Positions 35,414-43,992 of a stretch of 64,000 bases of DNA are shown piece by piece. Each line of letters begins with the position of its first letter. The stretch's first letter is position 1. A model generated the notes under the pieces. The model saw nothing but the letters and a program-made list of their open reading frames with translations. It was not told the origin of the DNA and did not search any database. The DNA is from an uncultured Eubacterium sp. Its GTDB lineage: Bacteria > Bacillota > Clostridia > Lachnospirales > Lachnospiraceae. Both the position numbers and the translations under genes were made by a program. The stretch covers positions 22,690-86,689 of the forward strand of contig CAKRDZ010000009.1 of the NCBI GenBank assembly GCA_934316845.1. The letters run 5' to 3'.

Positions 35414-36568
35414 ATGTGTTGGCGTATGGTACGAAGTTTTTTGCCAATTGGACAAGGGGCGTTTTATTGCGAGTGCTTTCATTTTCTTGGTAAAACTCAC
35501 AATATAGTTTATGATTGTGGGTCAAAAACAAATATACAGCTTTTAAAGGAACAAATAAAAACTACATTTGAAAAAGATGAAAAAATAGATGCCTTATTTT
35601 TATCTCATTTACATGAAGATCATATAAATGGTATTCCGTTTTTGCTTGAACATTGTTGTGTTAACAAAATAATTTTCCCTATAATAGATGTTGGATCAAA
35701 AAGATTACTTGAAATTAATTTTCAAATAAAAAAAGCAGCTAAATTTACGTTAGAATTTTTAGTTTCTCCGAATAAAGCTATCAAAAATGTTATGAATAAT
35801 AATAGAATTGATAGAAATATGCCTGAACTTATCGGAATCTATCCTCCCAATCAAGATAATTTAATTAAGGATATAAATGATAATTTGCCAAATATCAATA
35901 TCGTTAATTCGGGTGAAAATATAGTTGATAAAATTGTAGATGATTACAATTGGGCTACCTATTTTGAATGGATGTATATACCGTTCAATTTTAAACAAAC
36001 TGAACAAATCGTACTATTGAAAGATAATTTGAAAAAAGAGTTTAAATGCGAAATTAATGGAGATGAATTAGAAAAAAAGTGGAAGAATGGGAACAAGAAT
36101 GACCAAAATAAGATAATAAATGCATATAGAAATATACCAGGCGATTTTAATTCAAATTCCATGACATTATTTTCAGGAACATCACATGATTATTTCCGAC
36201 AATACCTGCTAAATTGTAAATGCAATTATTGTAATTACAACAATTTTGATAAAAAAGCAGGTTGTTTATATACTGGCGATTATAATGCATCTGGAAGAAA
36301 CAACTGGAAAGAACTACAAAAAGCATACTCTAAATATTGGGACAAGATTGGATGTATTCAAATACCGCATCACGGTTCAAAATATAATTTTAATGATAAC
36401 TTTCTTGATTATAACTGTTTTTTTGTGATTTCAGCTGGCTATAGCAATAAATATAAGCATCCACATTCAGAAGTTATCAAAAAATTTCTATTAAGAGATA
36501 TTAAACCAAATCTTGTTACAGAACAACAGGGAAGTGCGTTTTACACATTAATACAACTCATCTGGTAA
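35414..36568 (+). CDS. Metallo-beta-lactamase-fold hydrolase paired with the dCTP-deaminase-like gene
   Basis: The 384-residue protein has the metal-binding motif SHLHEDHINGIPFL (about 65-78), the bridging Asp in CLYTGDYN, and the later His in IPHHGSKYNF, an arrangement close to the MBL domain of ComEC/Rec2-like proteins. Between the first and second halves lies a roughly 170-residue insert, rich in Asn and Lys, including a CKCNYCNYNNF cysteine cluster that could bind zinc. No signal peptide or membrane segment is evident, so it is probably cytoplasmic. GGAGG precedes the ATG at 48 bases after the upstream stop. MBL enzymes of this group cut nucleic acids, nucleotides or phosphodiesters; the substrate is unknown. 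Confidence 0.83.
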   Translation: MCWRMVRSFLPIGQGAFYCECFHFLGKTHNIVYDCGSKTNIQLLKEQIKTTFEKDEKIDALFLSHLHEDHINGIPFLLEHCCVNKIIFPIIDVGSKRLLEINFQIKKAAKFTLEFLVSPNKAIKNVMNNNRIDRNMPELIGIYPPNQDNLIKDINDNLPNINIVNSGENIVDKIVDDYNWATYFEWMYIPFNFKQTEQIVLLKDNLKKEFKCEINGDELEKKWKNGNKNDQNKIINAYRNIPGDFNSNSMTLFSGTSHDYFRQYLLNCKCNYCNYNNFDKKAGCLYTGDYNASGRNNWKELQKAYSKYWDKIGCIQIPHHGSKYNFNDNFLDYNCFFVISAGYSNKYKHPHSEVIKKFLLRDIKPNLVTEQQGSAFYTLIQLIW

Positions 36569-36584
36569 ATCCAAAAGAAAATAT

Positions 36585-36614
36585 TAAAGGCAGCCCCTCA
36601 AAGACTGCCTCTTT
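36585..36614. terminator. Bidirectional terminator between MBL gene and DUF4317 gene
   Basis: AAAGGCAG (36586-36593) pairs with CTGCCTCTTT (36605-36614) around an 11-base loop, with A- and T-rich flanks, between two convergent genes. Confidence 0.75.
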
Positions 36615-36643
36615 CTCTTATTCTTACCCACTTATTTACATCC

Positions 36644-37774
36644 CTACATCGGATTTGCCACCCGGATTCCATTGACCTCCACCTCGTCACTGCACTCAAT
36701 GACGATACAAGGTACACCGTCGATGATCTGCGTATTGACAAGATCTGTCCGGTCCGGGTTTACCTGAATGGTGACATTCGGCGTACGAACTTCAAATTTG
36801 CGGAGATTGGCGATGTTATCTGCCACCAGTTTCTGATCTTCCCCGATATTTTCGGTAAATTTTTCTTCAAAAACATCGATTTTTTCTTCCGAAACTCCAC
36901 ACGAGGAGAGGATCTTTTTCACATCTTCTTTGTCCAGTTCGAGCGGCTCCGGATTTTCCTTATTTTCTTCAATCATTTCATTTAAGTTTTCATGCAGATT
37001 CTTCACCATCTCGTAATCGCACGTTGTTCCGAGAGATTCTTCCACCAAAGCGTGGAACGTTTCCTTTTGTTCCTTGGCAGGAATTGGAAATGTGCAGCCA
37101 AGCAGATTATAGGAAAAATCAATATCGACTTCATCGGCATTTTTAGCATAATAAAGCAGGCTGTGGATGTCTGTGTTTCGGTCATTGAAGGCAGGAAAGA
37201 GGAAACCGTTTGCCGGTGCCTGTACGATCCAGTCGCGGTCACAGTCCTCAATACTGTTATTTTCCGGATTGTAGCAGAGACCGGCCTTGGATAATTTCAC
37301 CGGACATATACTGCAAAGGATAAAATTATATACATAATCGGATGCATCTTCGTTTTCGATTCCATCCGCTGTGATTGACGGAATATCGTAAGCAGTATGT
37401 ATCAAAACGATAAGATAATTTCCGGTATATTCGTATGTTTTGATCACCATGTCATAAAATTCATCCAAAAGGGCGTCGTCTTGCAGACCGCTGTCTACGA
37501 GCTTCATCATAAATTTCTGTTTGCCATCGTCATTGGTTTCTTCTTCCATTGGAAATTCCATATTCATAAGATTTTTGCCAAGAGTACCGGACATCGTTTT
37601 TCGAAAAATATCCACGTATTTAAACATTTCTTCTTCGGGAAGGGAGTAAAATGCCTCTTTTAACTCGACACGCTTATTCTTTTCGCCATCTACATAGCAT
37701 CCACAGATCCTTGTGATCCCATTGTCGTCTTTTTTAAATATTTTCTTTATTTCCGTAACTTCTGTTTTATTCAT
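36644..37774 (-). CDS. DUF4317 family protein
   Basis: The 376-residue protein begins MNKTEVTEIKKIFKKDD, with GCYVDGEKN near residue 25, which I recognise as DUF4317, a family common in Clostridia. Other stretches are DYVYNFILCSICPVKLSKAGL and GFLFPAFNDRNTDIHSLLYYAKN. No catalytic or membrane motif is visible, and the function is unknown. It is divergent from hydF across a 39-base palindrome and convergent with the accessory MBL gene, so it marks the right border of the accessory region. Confidence 0.85.
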   Translation of the reverse strand: MNKTEVTEIKKIFKKDDNGITRICGCYVDGEKNKRVELKEAFYSLPEEEMFKYVDIFRKTMSGTLGKNLMNMEFPMEEETNDDGKQKFMMKLVDSGLQDDALLDEFYDMVIKTYEYTGNYLIVLIHTAYDIPSITADGIENEDASDYVYNFILCSICPVKLSKAGLCYNPENNSIEDCDRDWIVQAPANGFLFPAFNDRNTDIHSLLYYAKNADEVDIDFSYNLLGCTFPIPAKEQKETFHALVEESLGTTCDYEMVKNLHENLNEMIEENKENPEPLELDKEDVKKILSSCGVSEEKIDVFEEKFTENIGEDQKLVADNIANLRKFEVRTPNVTIQVNPDRTDLVNTQIIDGVPCIVIECSDEVEVNGIRVANPM

Positions 37775-37821
37775 CTTTATTCTCCATTTCTATTATCGTT
37801 GGTTCCCTAATATCACACAAA

Positions 37822-37860
37822 AAGATTATATCATATTTTTCAAAAATGTGGTATAATCTT
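37822..37860. promoter_or_regulatory. 39-base palindrome carrying both divergent -10 elements
   Basis: AAGATTATA pairs with TATAATCTT and the pairing continues to the central C at 37841, giving 19 pairs of which two are G.T. TATAAT sits on the plus strand at 37852-37857 (with TGG before it, an extended -10) and on the minus strand at 37830-37825. Both hydF (start 37890) and the DUF4317 gene (start 37774) would begin from inside it. The symmetry suggests a dimeric regulator site or divergent promoter control. Confidence 0.7.
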
Positions 37861-37889
37861 TTTTAATAAACAGGAAAGAAGGTATACGT

Positions 37890-39083
37890 ATGTCACTCAA
37901 TGATACCCCCTCTGCCAATCGGATCCATATCGGTTTTTTTGGCTGCCGCAATGCCGGAAAATCCAGTGTTGTCAATGCCATTACCGGGCAGGAGCTGGCA
38001 GTTGTGTCAGATGTCCTCGGAACGACAACCGATCCGGTGCAAAAAGCGATGGAACTCCTTCCGTTAGGACCGGTTATGATCATTGACACTCCCGGCTTCG
38101 ATGATGTCGGTGAACTGGGGGAAAAACGAATCCAAAAGACAAAACAGATCTTAAACCGAACCGATATCGCGGTTCTTGTCGTCGATGCACAAAAAGGGTT
38201 AGCAGCGACAGACAAGCAGCTGCTTGCATTGATTCAGGAAAAAGAACTGCCGTATCTTATCATTTATAATAAATCTGATCTTTTGGAGAGCATTCCGGCA
38301 GAAGAGGAGCACAGTATCTATATCAGTGCTTTGGAAAAAATCGGAATTCAGGAATGTAAGGAAAAACTTGCCCATCGGATCTCCACGGAAGATATGACAC
38401 TTCAGATCGTAGGAGATCTTTTGAATCCGGGAGACCTTGCCGTGCTTGTCATTCCGATCGATTCCGCTGCACCAAAAGGCCGTCTGATCCTGCCACAGCA
38501 GCAGGTGATCCGGGATATTCTGGAGGCAGGTGCTGCTGCAGTGACTGTAAGAAATACGGAACTTGCCCGGACTTTACAAAATTTGGAAGGCAAGGTTCGG
38601 ATGGTGATCACGGACAGTCAGGCATTTGAAGAGGTCGCAGCCATTGTGCCAAAAGAGATTCCATTGACTTCGTTTTCTATTTTAATGGCGCGTTTTAAAG
38701 GGTATCTGGAAACCGCTGTCAAAGGAATTCAAGCGGTAGATTCACTGAAAGACGGAGACCGCATCCTCATTTCGGAAGGCTGTACACATCACCGCCAGTG
38801 CGAAGACATCGGCACTGTAAAACTGCCAAACTGGCTTTTAAAATATACCGGGAAAGATCTGAAATTCGAATGGAGTTCCGGCCGGGAATTTAAGGAAGAT
38901 TTATCTCCGTATGCGATGGTCATCCATTGTGGGGGATGTATGCTCAATGAGAGAGAAGTGAAATATCGTATGAAATGTGCGGTCGATCAAGGCGTTCCAT
39001 TTACCAATTATGGAATTGCCATTGCCTACATGAAAGGGATTTTACAGCGAAGTATTGAACCGATCCCTAATCTTCCTCAATAA
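37890..39083 (+). CDS. hydF: [FeFe]-hydrogenase maturation GTPase HydF
   Basis: The 397-residue protein has a GTPase domain with GCRNAGKSSVVNAI (about 16-29), DVLGTTTDPV, DTPGFDDVGELG and YNKSDLL. A middle dimerisation domain follows. The C-terminal cluster-binding motif is CTHHRQC (about 296-302) with HCGGC (about 347-351), matching the Cys-x-His...His-Cys-x-x-Cys pattern that holds the [4Fe-4S] cluster. HydF is the scaffold that delivers the diiron subsite to hydrogenase HydA. HydE and HydG are not in this window. Its presence indicates hydrogen metabolism in a strict anaerobe. Confidence 0.96.
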   Translation: MSLNDTPSANRIHIGFFGCRNAGKSSVVNAITGQELAVVSDVLGTTTDPVQKAMELLPLGPVMIIDTPGFDDVGELGEKRIQKTKQILNRTDIAVLVVDAQKGLAATDKQLLALIQEKELPYLIIYNKSDLLESIPAEEEHSIYISALEKIGIQECKEKLAHRISTEDMTLQIVGDLLNPGDLAVLVIPIDSAAPKGRLILPQQQVIRDILEAGAAAVTVRNTELARTLQNLEGKVRMVITDSQAFEEVAAIVPKEIPLTSFSILMARFKGYLETAVKGIQAVDSLKDGDRILISEGCTHHRQCEDIGTVKLPNWLLKYTGKDLKFEWSSGREFKEDLSPYAMVIHCGGCMLNEREVKYRMKCAVDQGVPFTNYGIAIAYMKGILQRSIEPIPNLPQ

Positions 39084-39336
39084 CGTGGATCTCAAGATAA
39101 TCAAATTCGATGCCGTCGATAAAATTATCGCTGCGAAAGCGGGTTTTGTCGACGCGCTTGAATTCTTCGATATTGTGTTCCAGCCAGATCGGTTTGGAAA
39201 GATCAAATTCGTAGCACACGTCTTCCAGTGCTGCAAATACTTTTTTAGTCCGGGACATCTCCGGGGAATCATTTTCCACAACTACGTCCCGGATCATTCG
39301 ATTGCTTTTAAATTCTTTTGCCCATAAACGAAACAT
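39067..39336 (-). CDS. Conserved 89-residue hypothetical protein
   Basis: The frame has GAAAGGAAA before an ATG at 39336. Its protein has a coherent composition (MFRLWAKEF, then VFAALEDVCYEFDLSKPIWL and FDYLEIHVIEED) and resembles short hypothetical proteins I associate with Lachnospiraceae. Its end overlaps hydF by 17 bases in convergent orientation. No function is visible. It could be a shadow only where it overlaps hydF; most of it lies in otherwise free sequence. Confidence 0.65.
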   Translation of the reverse strand: MFRLWAKEFKSNRMIRDVVVENDSPEMSRTKKVFAALEDVCYEFDLSKPIWLEHNIEEFKRVDKTRFRSDNFIDGIEFDYLEIHVIEED

Positions 39337-39419
39337 CTGTTAATTTCCTTTCTTTTTTCATTTCGCATCCATACTTTTTACTGATTATACTTTGATTTTT
39401 CGAAAAAGTAAAGAATTAT

Positions 39420-39448
39420 TTGACTTTACCGTCATTTTCTTATAAAAT
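39420..39448 (+). promoter_or_regulatory. Promoter before small alarmone synthetase
   Basis: TTGACT (39420-39425) and TAAAAT (39443-39448) are separated by 17 bases, about 64 bases before the start codon at 39512. Confidence 0.7.
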
Positions 39449-39511
39449 TATATTGTATGCGTAAAAGGATTTTTATGCATTCAGGTAAGGAGAAAGGTTG
39501 GCGAATAAACG

Positions 39512-40192
39512 ATGTTAGAACAAGAAGTTGACACCTCTTTGTTAAATCAGATATATATACCGGCAGATGCAGGACACGTATTTATCGATCAGGAAACTGA
39601 ATTTCGACAGATGATGATGATGTACAGTTGTGCGATCAAAGAGATAAAGACCAAATTACAAGTATTAAACGATGAATTATCCATAAAAAGACAGAGAAAT
39701 CCGATTGAATTTATCAAAACCCGTGTAAAGCAGCCCGACAGCATTGCGAGCAAGCTCCGCAGAAAAGGCTATCCGGTCACGGTACAGTCGGTGTTTGAAA
39801 ATCTTTCGGACGTGGCAGGGGTTCGCGTCATCTGCGCTTTTATTGATGATATCTATAAGGTGGCAGACATGCTTACCGCGCAGGATGACATTGAATTGAT
39901 CAAACGCAAAGATTATATTAAAAACCCTAAGATGAATGGTTATCGCAGCCTTCATCTGATCATTGAAGTTCCGGTATTTTTCTCGGATCACAAAGAGCAG
40001 ATTCGCGTGGAAGTGCAGATCCGAACGATCGCGATGGACTTCTGGGCAAGTCTGGAGCACCAGCTGAAATATAAAAAAGATATTGATGATGCGGAAAGTA
40101 TTATGTATGAACTGCGCGCCTGCGCTGATGTGATCAATCGTACCGATTACCATATGCAGTCGCTGCGTGACCGTATCGTAGAAAATTCATAA
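39512..40192 (+). CDS. Small alarmone synthetase (RelQ/YjbM type)
   Basis: The 226-residue protein is a single (p)ppGpp synthetase domain: NPIEFIKTRVKQPDSIASKLRRKG, LSDVAGVRVICAFIDDIY, DYIKNPKMNGYRSLHLII, VEVQIRTIAMDFWASLEHQLKYKKD. Lacking the HD hydrolase, TGS and ACT domains of Rel, it fits the small alarmone synthetases, which make (p)ppGpp in stress. It has a stop codon just upstream in frame, so ATG 39512 is forced; the best ribosome binding site (AAGGAG, 39487-39492) is 19 bases away, an unusually long spacing that may mean weak or regulated translation. folD follows at 21 bases. Confidence 0.92.
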   Translation: MLEQEVDTSLLNQIYIPADAGHVFIDQETEFRQMMMMYSCAIKEIKTKLQVLNDELSIKRQRNPIEFIKTRVKQPDSIASKLRRKGYPVTVQSVFENLSDVAGVRVICAFIDDIYKVADMLTAQDDIELIKRKDYIKNPKMNGYRSLHLIIEVPVFFSDHKEQIRVEVQIRTIAMDFWASLEHQLKYKKDIDDAESIMYELRACADVINRTDYHMQSLRDRIVENS

Positions 40193-40213
40193 AATAACTA
40201 TTAGGAGGTTGCT

Positions 40214-41050
40214 ATGAGCATTCGAATTGATGGAAAACAGATTTCCGCACAGATAAAAGACGAATTAAAAGAAAGAGTGAAAAAGGAAAAACTTGAAGTT
40301 ACGCTTGCTGTGATCCAGGTAGGAAATGATCCGGCTTCAACCGTTTATGTTGGAAATAAGAAAAAGGCATGTGAATATATCGGAATCCATTCCCTGGCTT
40401 ATGAACTGCCGGAGGAAACACCGGAAGAAGAGCTGCTGCAATTGATCAAAGAGTTAAATGACCGAGACGATGTCAATGGCATTCTGGTACAGCTTCCCTT
40501 GCCGGCTCATATGGACGAAGACAAAGTGATCCGGACGATCTCACCGAAAAAAGATGTCGATGGATTTCATCCACAGAGTGTCGGTGCACTCAGCATTGGG
40601 CAGCCGGGATTCATTTCCTGTACACCGGCGGGGGTGATTCAGTTGCTAAAACGTACCGGTGTTGAAATCGACGGAAAAGAATGTGTGATCGTCGGACGAA
40701 GCAATATTGTCGGAAAACCGATGGCGCTTCTGATGCTTCGGGAAAATGCAACCGTTACGGTCTGCCATTCCCATACCAAAGATCTGAAAGAAGTGACGAA
40801 ACGGGCAGACATTTTGATCGTTGCGATCGGAAAACCCAAATTTATTACCAAAGAATACGTCAAAGAAGGCGCTGTCGTTATTGATGTCGGAATCCACCGC
40901 GGCGCAGATGGCAAACTTTGCGGAGATGTGGATTATGATGACGTGGCTCCGATCACTCATGCCATTACTCCGGTACCGGGCGGTGTCGGACCGATGACGA
41001 TCGCCATGCTTATGAATAACTGCGTAGAAGCGAAAGGATTACAGGAATGA
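40214..41050 (+). CDS. folD: Methylenetetrahydrofolate dehydrogenase/cyclohydrolase FolD
   Basis: The 278-residue protein has the FolD signatures VGNDPASTVYVGNKKKACE, the catalytic Lys of YVGNKKK, VQLPLPAHMDE, DVDGFHPQSVGAL, GRSNIVGKPMALLM and ITPVPGGVGPMTIAMLM. It interconverts methylene-, methenyl- and formyl-THF in the cytoplasm, complementing Fhs at 21.3 kb. AGGAGG precedes the start. Its end overlaps the rimO start by 4 bases. Confidence 0.98.
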   Translation: MSIRIDGKQISAQIKDELKERVKKEKLEVTLAVIQVGNDPASTVYVGNKKKACEYIGIHSLAYELPEETPEEELLQLIKELNDRDDVNGILVQLPLPAHMDEDKVIRTISPKKDVDGFHPQSVGALSIGQPGFISCTPAGVIQLLKRTGVEIDGKECVIVGRSNIVGKPMALLMLRENATVTVCHSHTKDLKEVTKRADILIVAIGKPKFITKEYVKEGAVVIDVGIHRGADGKLCGDVDYDDVAPITHAITPVPGGVGPMTIAMLMNNCVEAKGLQE

Positions 41051-42390
41051 TGCACATTTATTTTGTCTCTTTAGGTTGTGACAAAAATCTGGTTGACAGT
41101 GAGAAAATGCTGGCACTTCTTGCCAAAGAAGGCTATGAATTGACCGATGAACCGGAACAGGCCGAGATCATCGTCGTCAATACGTGTGCTTTTATCCACG
41201 ATGCCAAGCAGGAGAGTATTGAAACTCTGTTAGAACTTGCGGAATACAAAAAGACAGGAAAATGTAAAGTACTGATTGCCTCCGGCTGTCTTGCGGAACG
41301 TTATCAGGATACCATTTTGGAAGAAATGCCGGAAATTGACGGCGTGATCGGAACAACGGCCTACGATGATATCGCTGTCGTTGTGAAAAAAGCACTCGGG
41401 GGCGAACATGCGGCACTGACAAAAGAACTGGATTATCTCCCGGTTCACCTGACAGACCGCATTACCTCCGGTATGTCGCACGTAGGATATTTAAAGATCA
41501 GCGAAGGCTGCAATAAAAACTGTACGTATTGCATTATCCCTTCCATGAGAGGACATTATCGAAGTGTACCGATGGAAGATTTGATTGAAGAAGCAGAAAA
41601 ACTTGCGGAAAAAGGAATCCGGGAATTGATCCTGGTGGCACAGGAAACTACATTATATGGTGTAGATCTCTACCATGAGAAAAAACTTCCGGAACTGCTT
41701 CGCCGTTTATCCGAAATCCGTGATATTGCATGGATCCGCGTCTTATACTGTTACCCGGAAGAGATTACATTAGAACTGGCACAGGAACTTCGTAACAATC
41801 CGAAAGTATGCCACTATCTGGATCTTCCGATCCAGCACTGCAACGATGAGGTCCTCAAACGCATGGGACGCCGCACGACAAAAGCAGAATTGATGGAAAA
41901 GATCAAGATGCTTCGCACGGAGATTCCGGATATTGCCCTGCGAACCACACTCATCAGTGGATTTCCGGGAGAAACCGGCGAACAGCACGAAGAATGCATC
42001 GAATTTGTGCGGGAGATGAAATTTGACCGTCTCGGTGTCTTTCCGTATTCGGAAGAAGAGGGCACCAAAGCAGCGGATTATCCGGAACAGATTGACATGG
42101 AAATCCGCCGCAGGTGGGCAGATGAGATCATGGAAGCACAGCAGGAAGTGATCTTTGCGCAAAACGAAACGCTGGTAGGAAAAACTTACGATGCCATCGT
42201 AGACGGTTATCTGCCGCAGGATGATGTATATGTTGCCCGAACCTACCGGGATACTCCGGAGATTGACGGCTGTATTTTCTTTCAGGTGCCATATGAGATC
42301 GTATCCGGAACCATAGTAAAACTTTTGGTTACCGATGCGAAAGGCTATGATCTGATCGGTGAAATATGTAGTGAGGAGGATGATGAATGA
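41047..42390 (+). CDS. rimO: Ribosomal protein S12 methylthiotransferase RimO
   Basis: The 447-residue protein has the three domains of the methylthiotransferases. The N-terminal cluster-binding domain begins FVSLGCDKNLVDSEKML with Cys at about 11, NTCAF and ASGCLAER. The radical SAM core has GCNKNCTYCIIPSMRG (CxxxCxxC, about 152-159). A C-terminal TRAM domain starts near 380. SLGCDKN and the lack of MiaB-type KxC motifs favour RimO, which adds a methylthio group to an aspartate of S12. Translation is coupled to folD before it and pgsA after it. Confidence 0.95.
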   Translation: MMHIYFVSLGCDKNLVDSEKMLALLAKEGYELTDEPEQAEIIVVNTCAFIHDAKQESIETLLELAEYKKTGKCKVLIASGCLAERYQDTILEEMPEIDGVIGTTAYDDIAVVVKKALGGEHAALTKELDYLPVHLTDRITSGMSHVGYLKISEGCNKNCTYCIIPSMRGHYRSVPMEDLIEEAEKLAEKGIRELILVAQETTLYGVDLYHEKKLPELLRRLSEIRDIAWIRVLYCYPEEITLELAQELRNNPKVCHYLDLPIQHCNDEVLKRMGRRTTKAELMEKIKMLRTEIPDIALRTTLISGFPGETGEQHEECIEFVREMKFDRLGVFPYSEEEGTKAADYPEQIDMEIRRRWADEIMEAQQEVIFAQNETLVGKTYDAIVDGYLPQDDVYVARTYRDTPEIDGCIFFQVPYEIVSGTIVKLLVTDAKGYDLIGEICSEEDDE

Positions 42391-42941
42391 ATAACATACC
42401 GAATAAATTAACTATGATTCGTGTGATTTTGATTCCATTCTTTATTGTATTTATGTTATGGGATGCCGTTCCCTATGGCGATTATATTGCTGCCGCAGTA
42501 TTTATTCTCGCCTGCATTACCGATTTTCTGGACGGATATCTTGCCAGAAAATATAATGAAACAACGACCTTTGGAAAATTTATGGATCCGCTGGCCGATA
42601 AACTGCTTGTCTGCTCGGCACTGATCTGTTTTGCAGCCGATCCCGAATGCGTGATGCCTGCCTGGGCAGTCATTGTCATCATTGCCCGCGAATTTATCAT
42701 CAGCGGATTCCGGCTGATCGCGGCAGAAAAAGGGATTGTCATTGCTGCTAATTATTGGGGAAAGGTAAAAACCGTGGTACAGATGATCATGTCCATCATT
42801 CTTATCCTTGATTTTTCCTTTTCCGGCATCGAAATTGTAGAATGGATATTGATCTGGACTGCTGTTGCGCTGACCGTCATATCCTTGTTGGATTATATTT
42901 ATAAAAATCGTGCCGTATTGAGTGATACGGAAACGATGTAA
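42387..42941 (+). CDS. pgsA: CDP-diacylglycerol-glycerol-3-phosphate phosphatidyltransferase
   Basis: The 184-residue membrane protein begins MNNIPNKLTMIRVILIPFF and carries the CDP-alcohol phosphotransferase motif from DFLDGYLARKYNETTTFGKF to LDPLADK (D-G-x2-A-R-x8-G-x3-D-x3-D pattern, with MDPLADK here). About five membrane segments are visible. It makes phosphatidylglycerol phosphate for the membrane. It overlaps rimO by 4 bases and precedes cinA, as in other Firmicutes. Confidence 0.97.
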   Translation: MNNIPNKLTMIRVILIPFFIVFMLWDAVPYGDYIAAAVFILACITDFLDGYLARKYNETTTFGKFMDPLADKLLVCSALICFAADPECVMPAWAVIVIIAREFIISGFRLIAAEKGIVIAANYWGKVKTVVQMIMSIILILDFSFSGIEIVEWILIWTAVALTVISLLDYIYKNRAVLSDTETM

Positions 42942-42944
42942 AGG

Positions 42945-43430
42945 ATGGCGATTTCAATGGAAACACTGGAACAATGGCTTGTCAAAGAATTGACAAAAAG
43001 AAATGCTACGATAACAACAGCAGAGTCATGTACAGGAGGCTTGATCTCCGGGCGTATCGTAAACGCCAGCGGAGCTTCCGGTGTATTTCACCAGGCATTT
43101 ATAACTTATTCCAATGAAGCAAAAAAATCCCTTCTTGGTGTAAAAGAAGAGACATTGGATACGGTAGGTGCCGTCAGTGAAGAAACTGCCAGACAGATGG
43201 CAGAAGGCGCAGCAAAAGCGGCGAACGCAGAGGTGGCATTGAGTGCTACGGGAATCGCCGGCCCGGATGGCGGAACTGCCGAAAAACCGGTTGGACTGGT
43301 TTATCTCGGTTGTTACTGCATGGGTAACACTTTTGTGGAACGACATGTTTTTAAAGGAGACCGGAGCGAAGTACGGAATGCCGCAGTGAAAGCAGCATTG
43401 ACTCTTGCAAAAAAAGCATTAAAGGAGTGA
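42945..43430 (+). CDS. cinA: CinA C-terminal domain protein
   Basis: The 161-residue protein matches the CinA/YgaD amidase domain: TTAESCTGGLISGRIVNA (about 24-41, including the catalytic Ser of ESCTGG), FHQAFITYSNEAKKSLLGV, and LSATGIAGPDGGTAEKPVGLV. The domain deamidates nicotinamide mononucleotide in some bacteria. The longer CinA with an N-terminal MoCF domain is not present. An ATG at 42957 is an alternative start closer to a usual spacing from AAAGGA. Confidence 0.93.
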   Translation: MAISMETLEQWLVKELTKRNATITTAESCTGGLISGRIVNASGASGVFHQAFITYSNEAKKSLLGVKEETLDTVGAVSEETARQMAEGAAKAANAEVALSATGIAGPDGGTAEKPVGLVYLGCYCMGNTFVERHVFKGDRSEVRNAAVKAALTLAKKALKE

Positions 43431-43435
43431 ATCCA

Positions 43436-43972
43436 ATGAAACATTGGTTCTCTTTCGCGTGTATTTTGCTGGTGATGTTGAGTTTATGCTCCTGTTCCCT
43501 GTTTCCTTTTGAAGACACTTCGGATATGGAGCTGACACAGGAAGAAATTGATTCGGTGCAGGATACGACCCCTGCCGCGATATCAACTCCCAAAAAACGG
43601 AATATCAAAACCATTTCCATCTATACGGTGGATACGGTCAACGAAGAACTTATGCCGATTTCTGTCCCTTTATACGATAATGAAGTAACGCCGGCATTTA
43701 TTACCGATGAGGTGATAAATAATCTGGAAGATACGATAAAAGTAACCGAACTTACGGTAGAACGAAGACAGATCTTTGTAACTTTAGACTCCCAGTATGC
43801 ACCGGTAAAAAATTGTTCGAAAAAATACGAAACCCTTGTTTTAGACTGTCTGGCAAACAGCCTTTTGGACAATCTTTCTTATGTGGATGATGTGATCTTC
43901 CGCTGTGACACGGGAGCTTATCATTCTGCCAACTATGAATTTGACGAAAACGAAGTTTATCGCTCCAAATAA
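43436..43972 (+). CDS. GerMN-type lipoprotein
   Basis: ATG 43436, after AAAGGAG, gives 178 residues. A short signal ends LLVMLSLCSCSL, with a lipobox-like Cys near residue 17-19. The mature part (about 55-175) has an ISIYTVDTVNEEL start and PAFITDEVINNLEDTI, as in GerMN domains, which occur in spore germination and sporulation proteins such as GerM. The function here is by family only. If right, it hints that the organism or its ancestors form spores. It follows cinA by 5 bases. Confidence 0.65.
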   Translation: MKHWFSFACILLVMLSLCSCSLFPFEDTSDMELTQEEIDSVQDTTPAAISTPKKRNIKTISIYTVDTVNEELMPISVPLYDNEVTPAFITDEVINNLEDTIKVTELTVERRQIFVTLDSQYAPVKNCSKKYETLVLDCLANSLLDNLSYVDDVIFRCDTGAYHSANYEFDENEVYRSK

Positions 43973-43992
43973 ACGGAAAGCAGGAACGAATA

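Noticed and set aside
43436..43972. Spore germination operon
   Set aside because: Only one GerMN-like lipoprotein is present; no gerA-type or other sporulation genes adjoin it.
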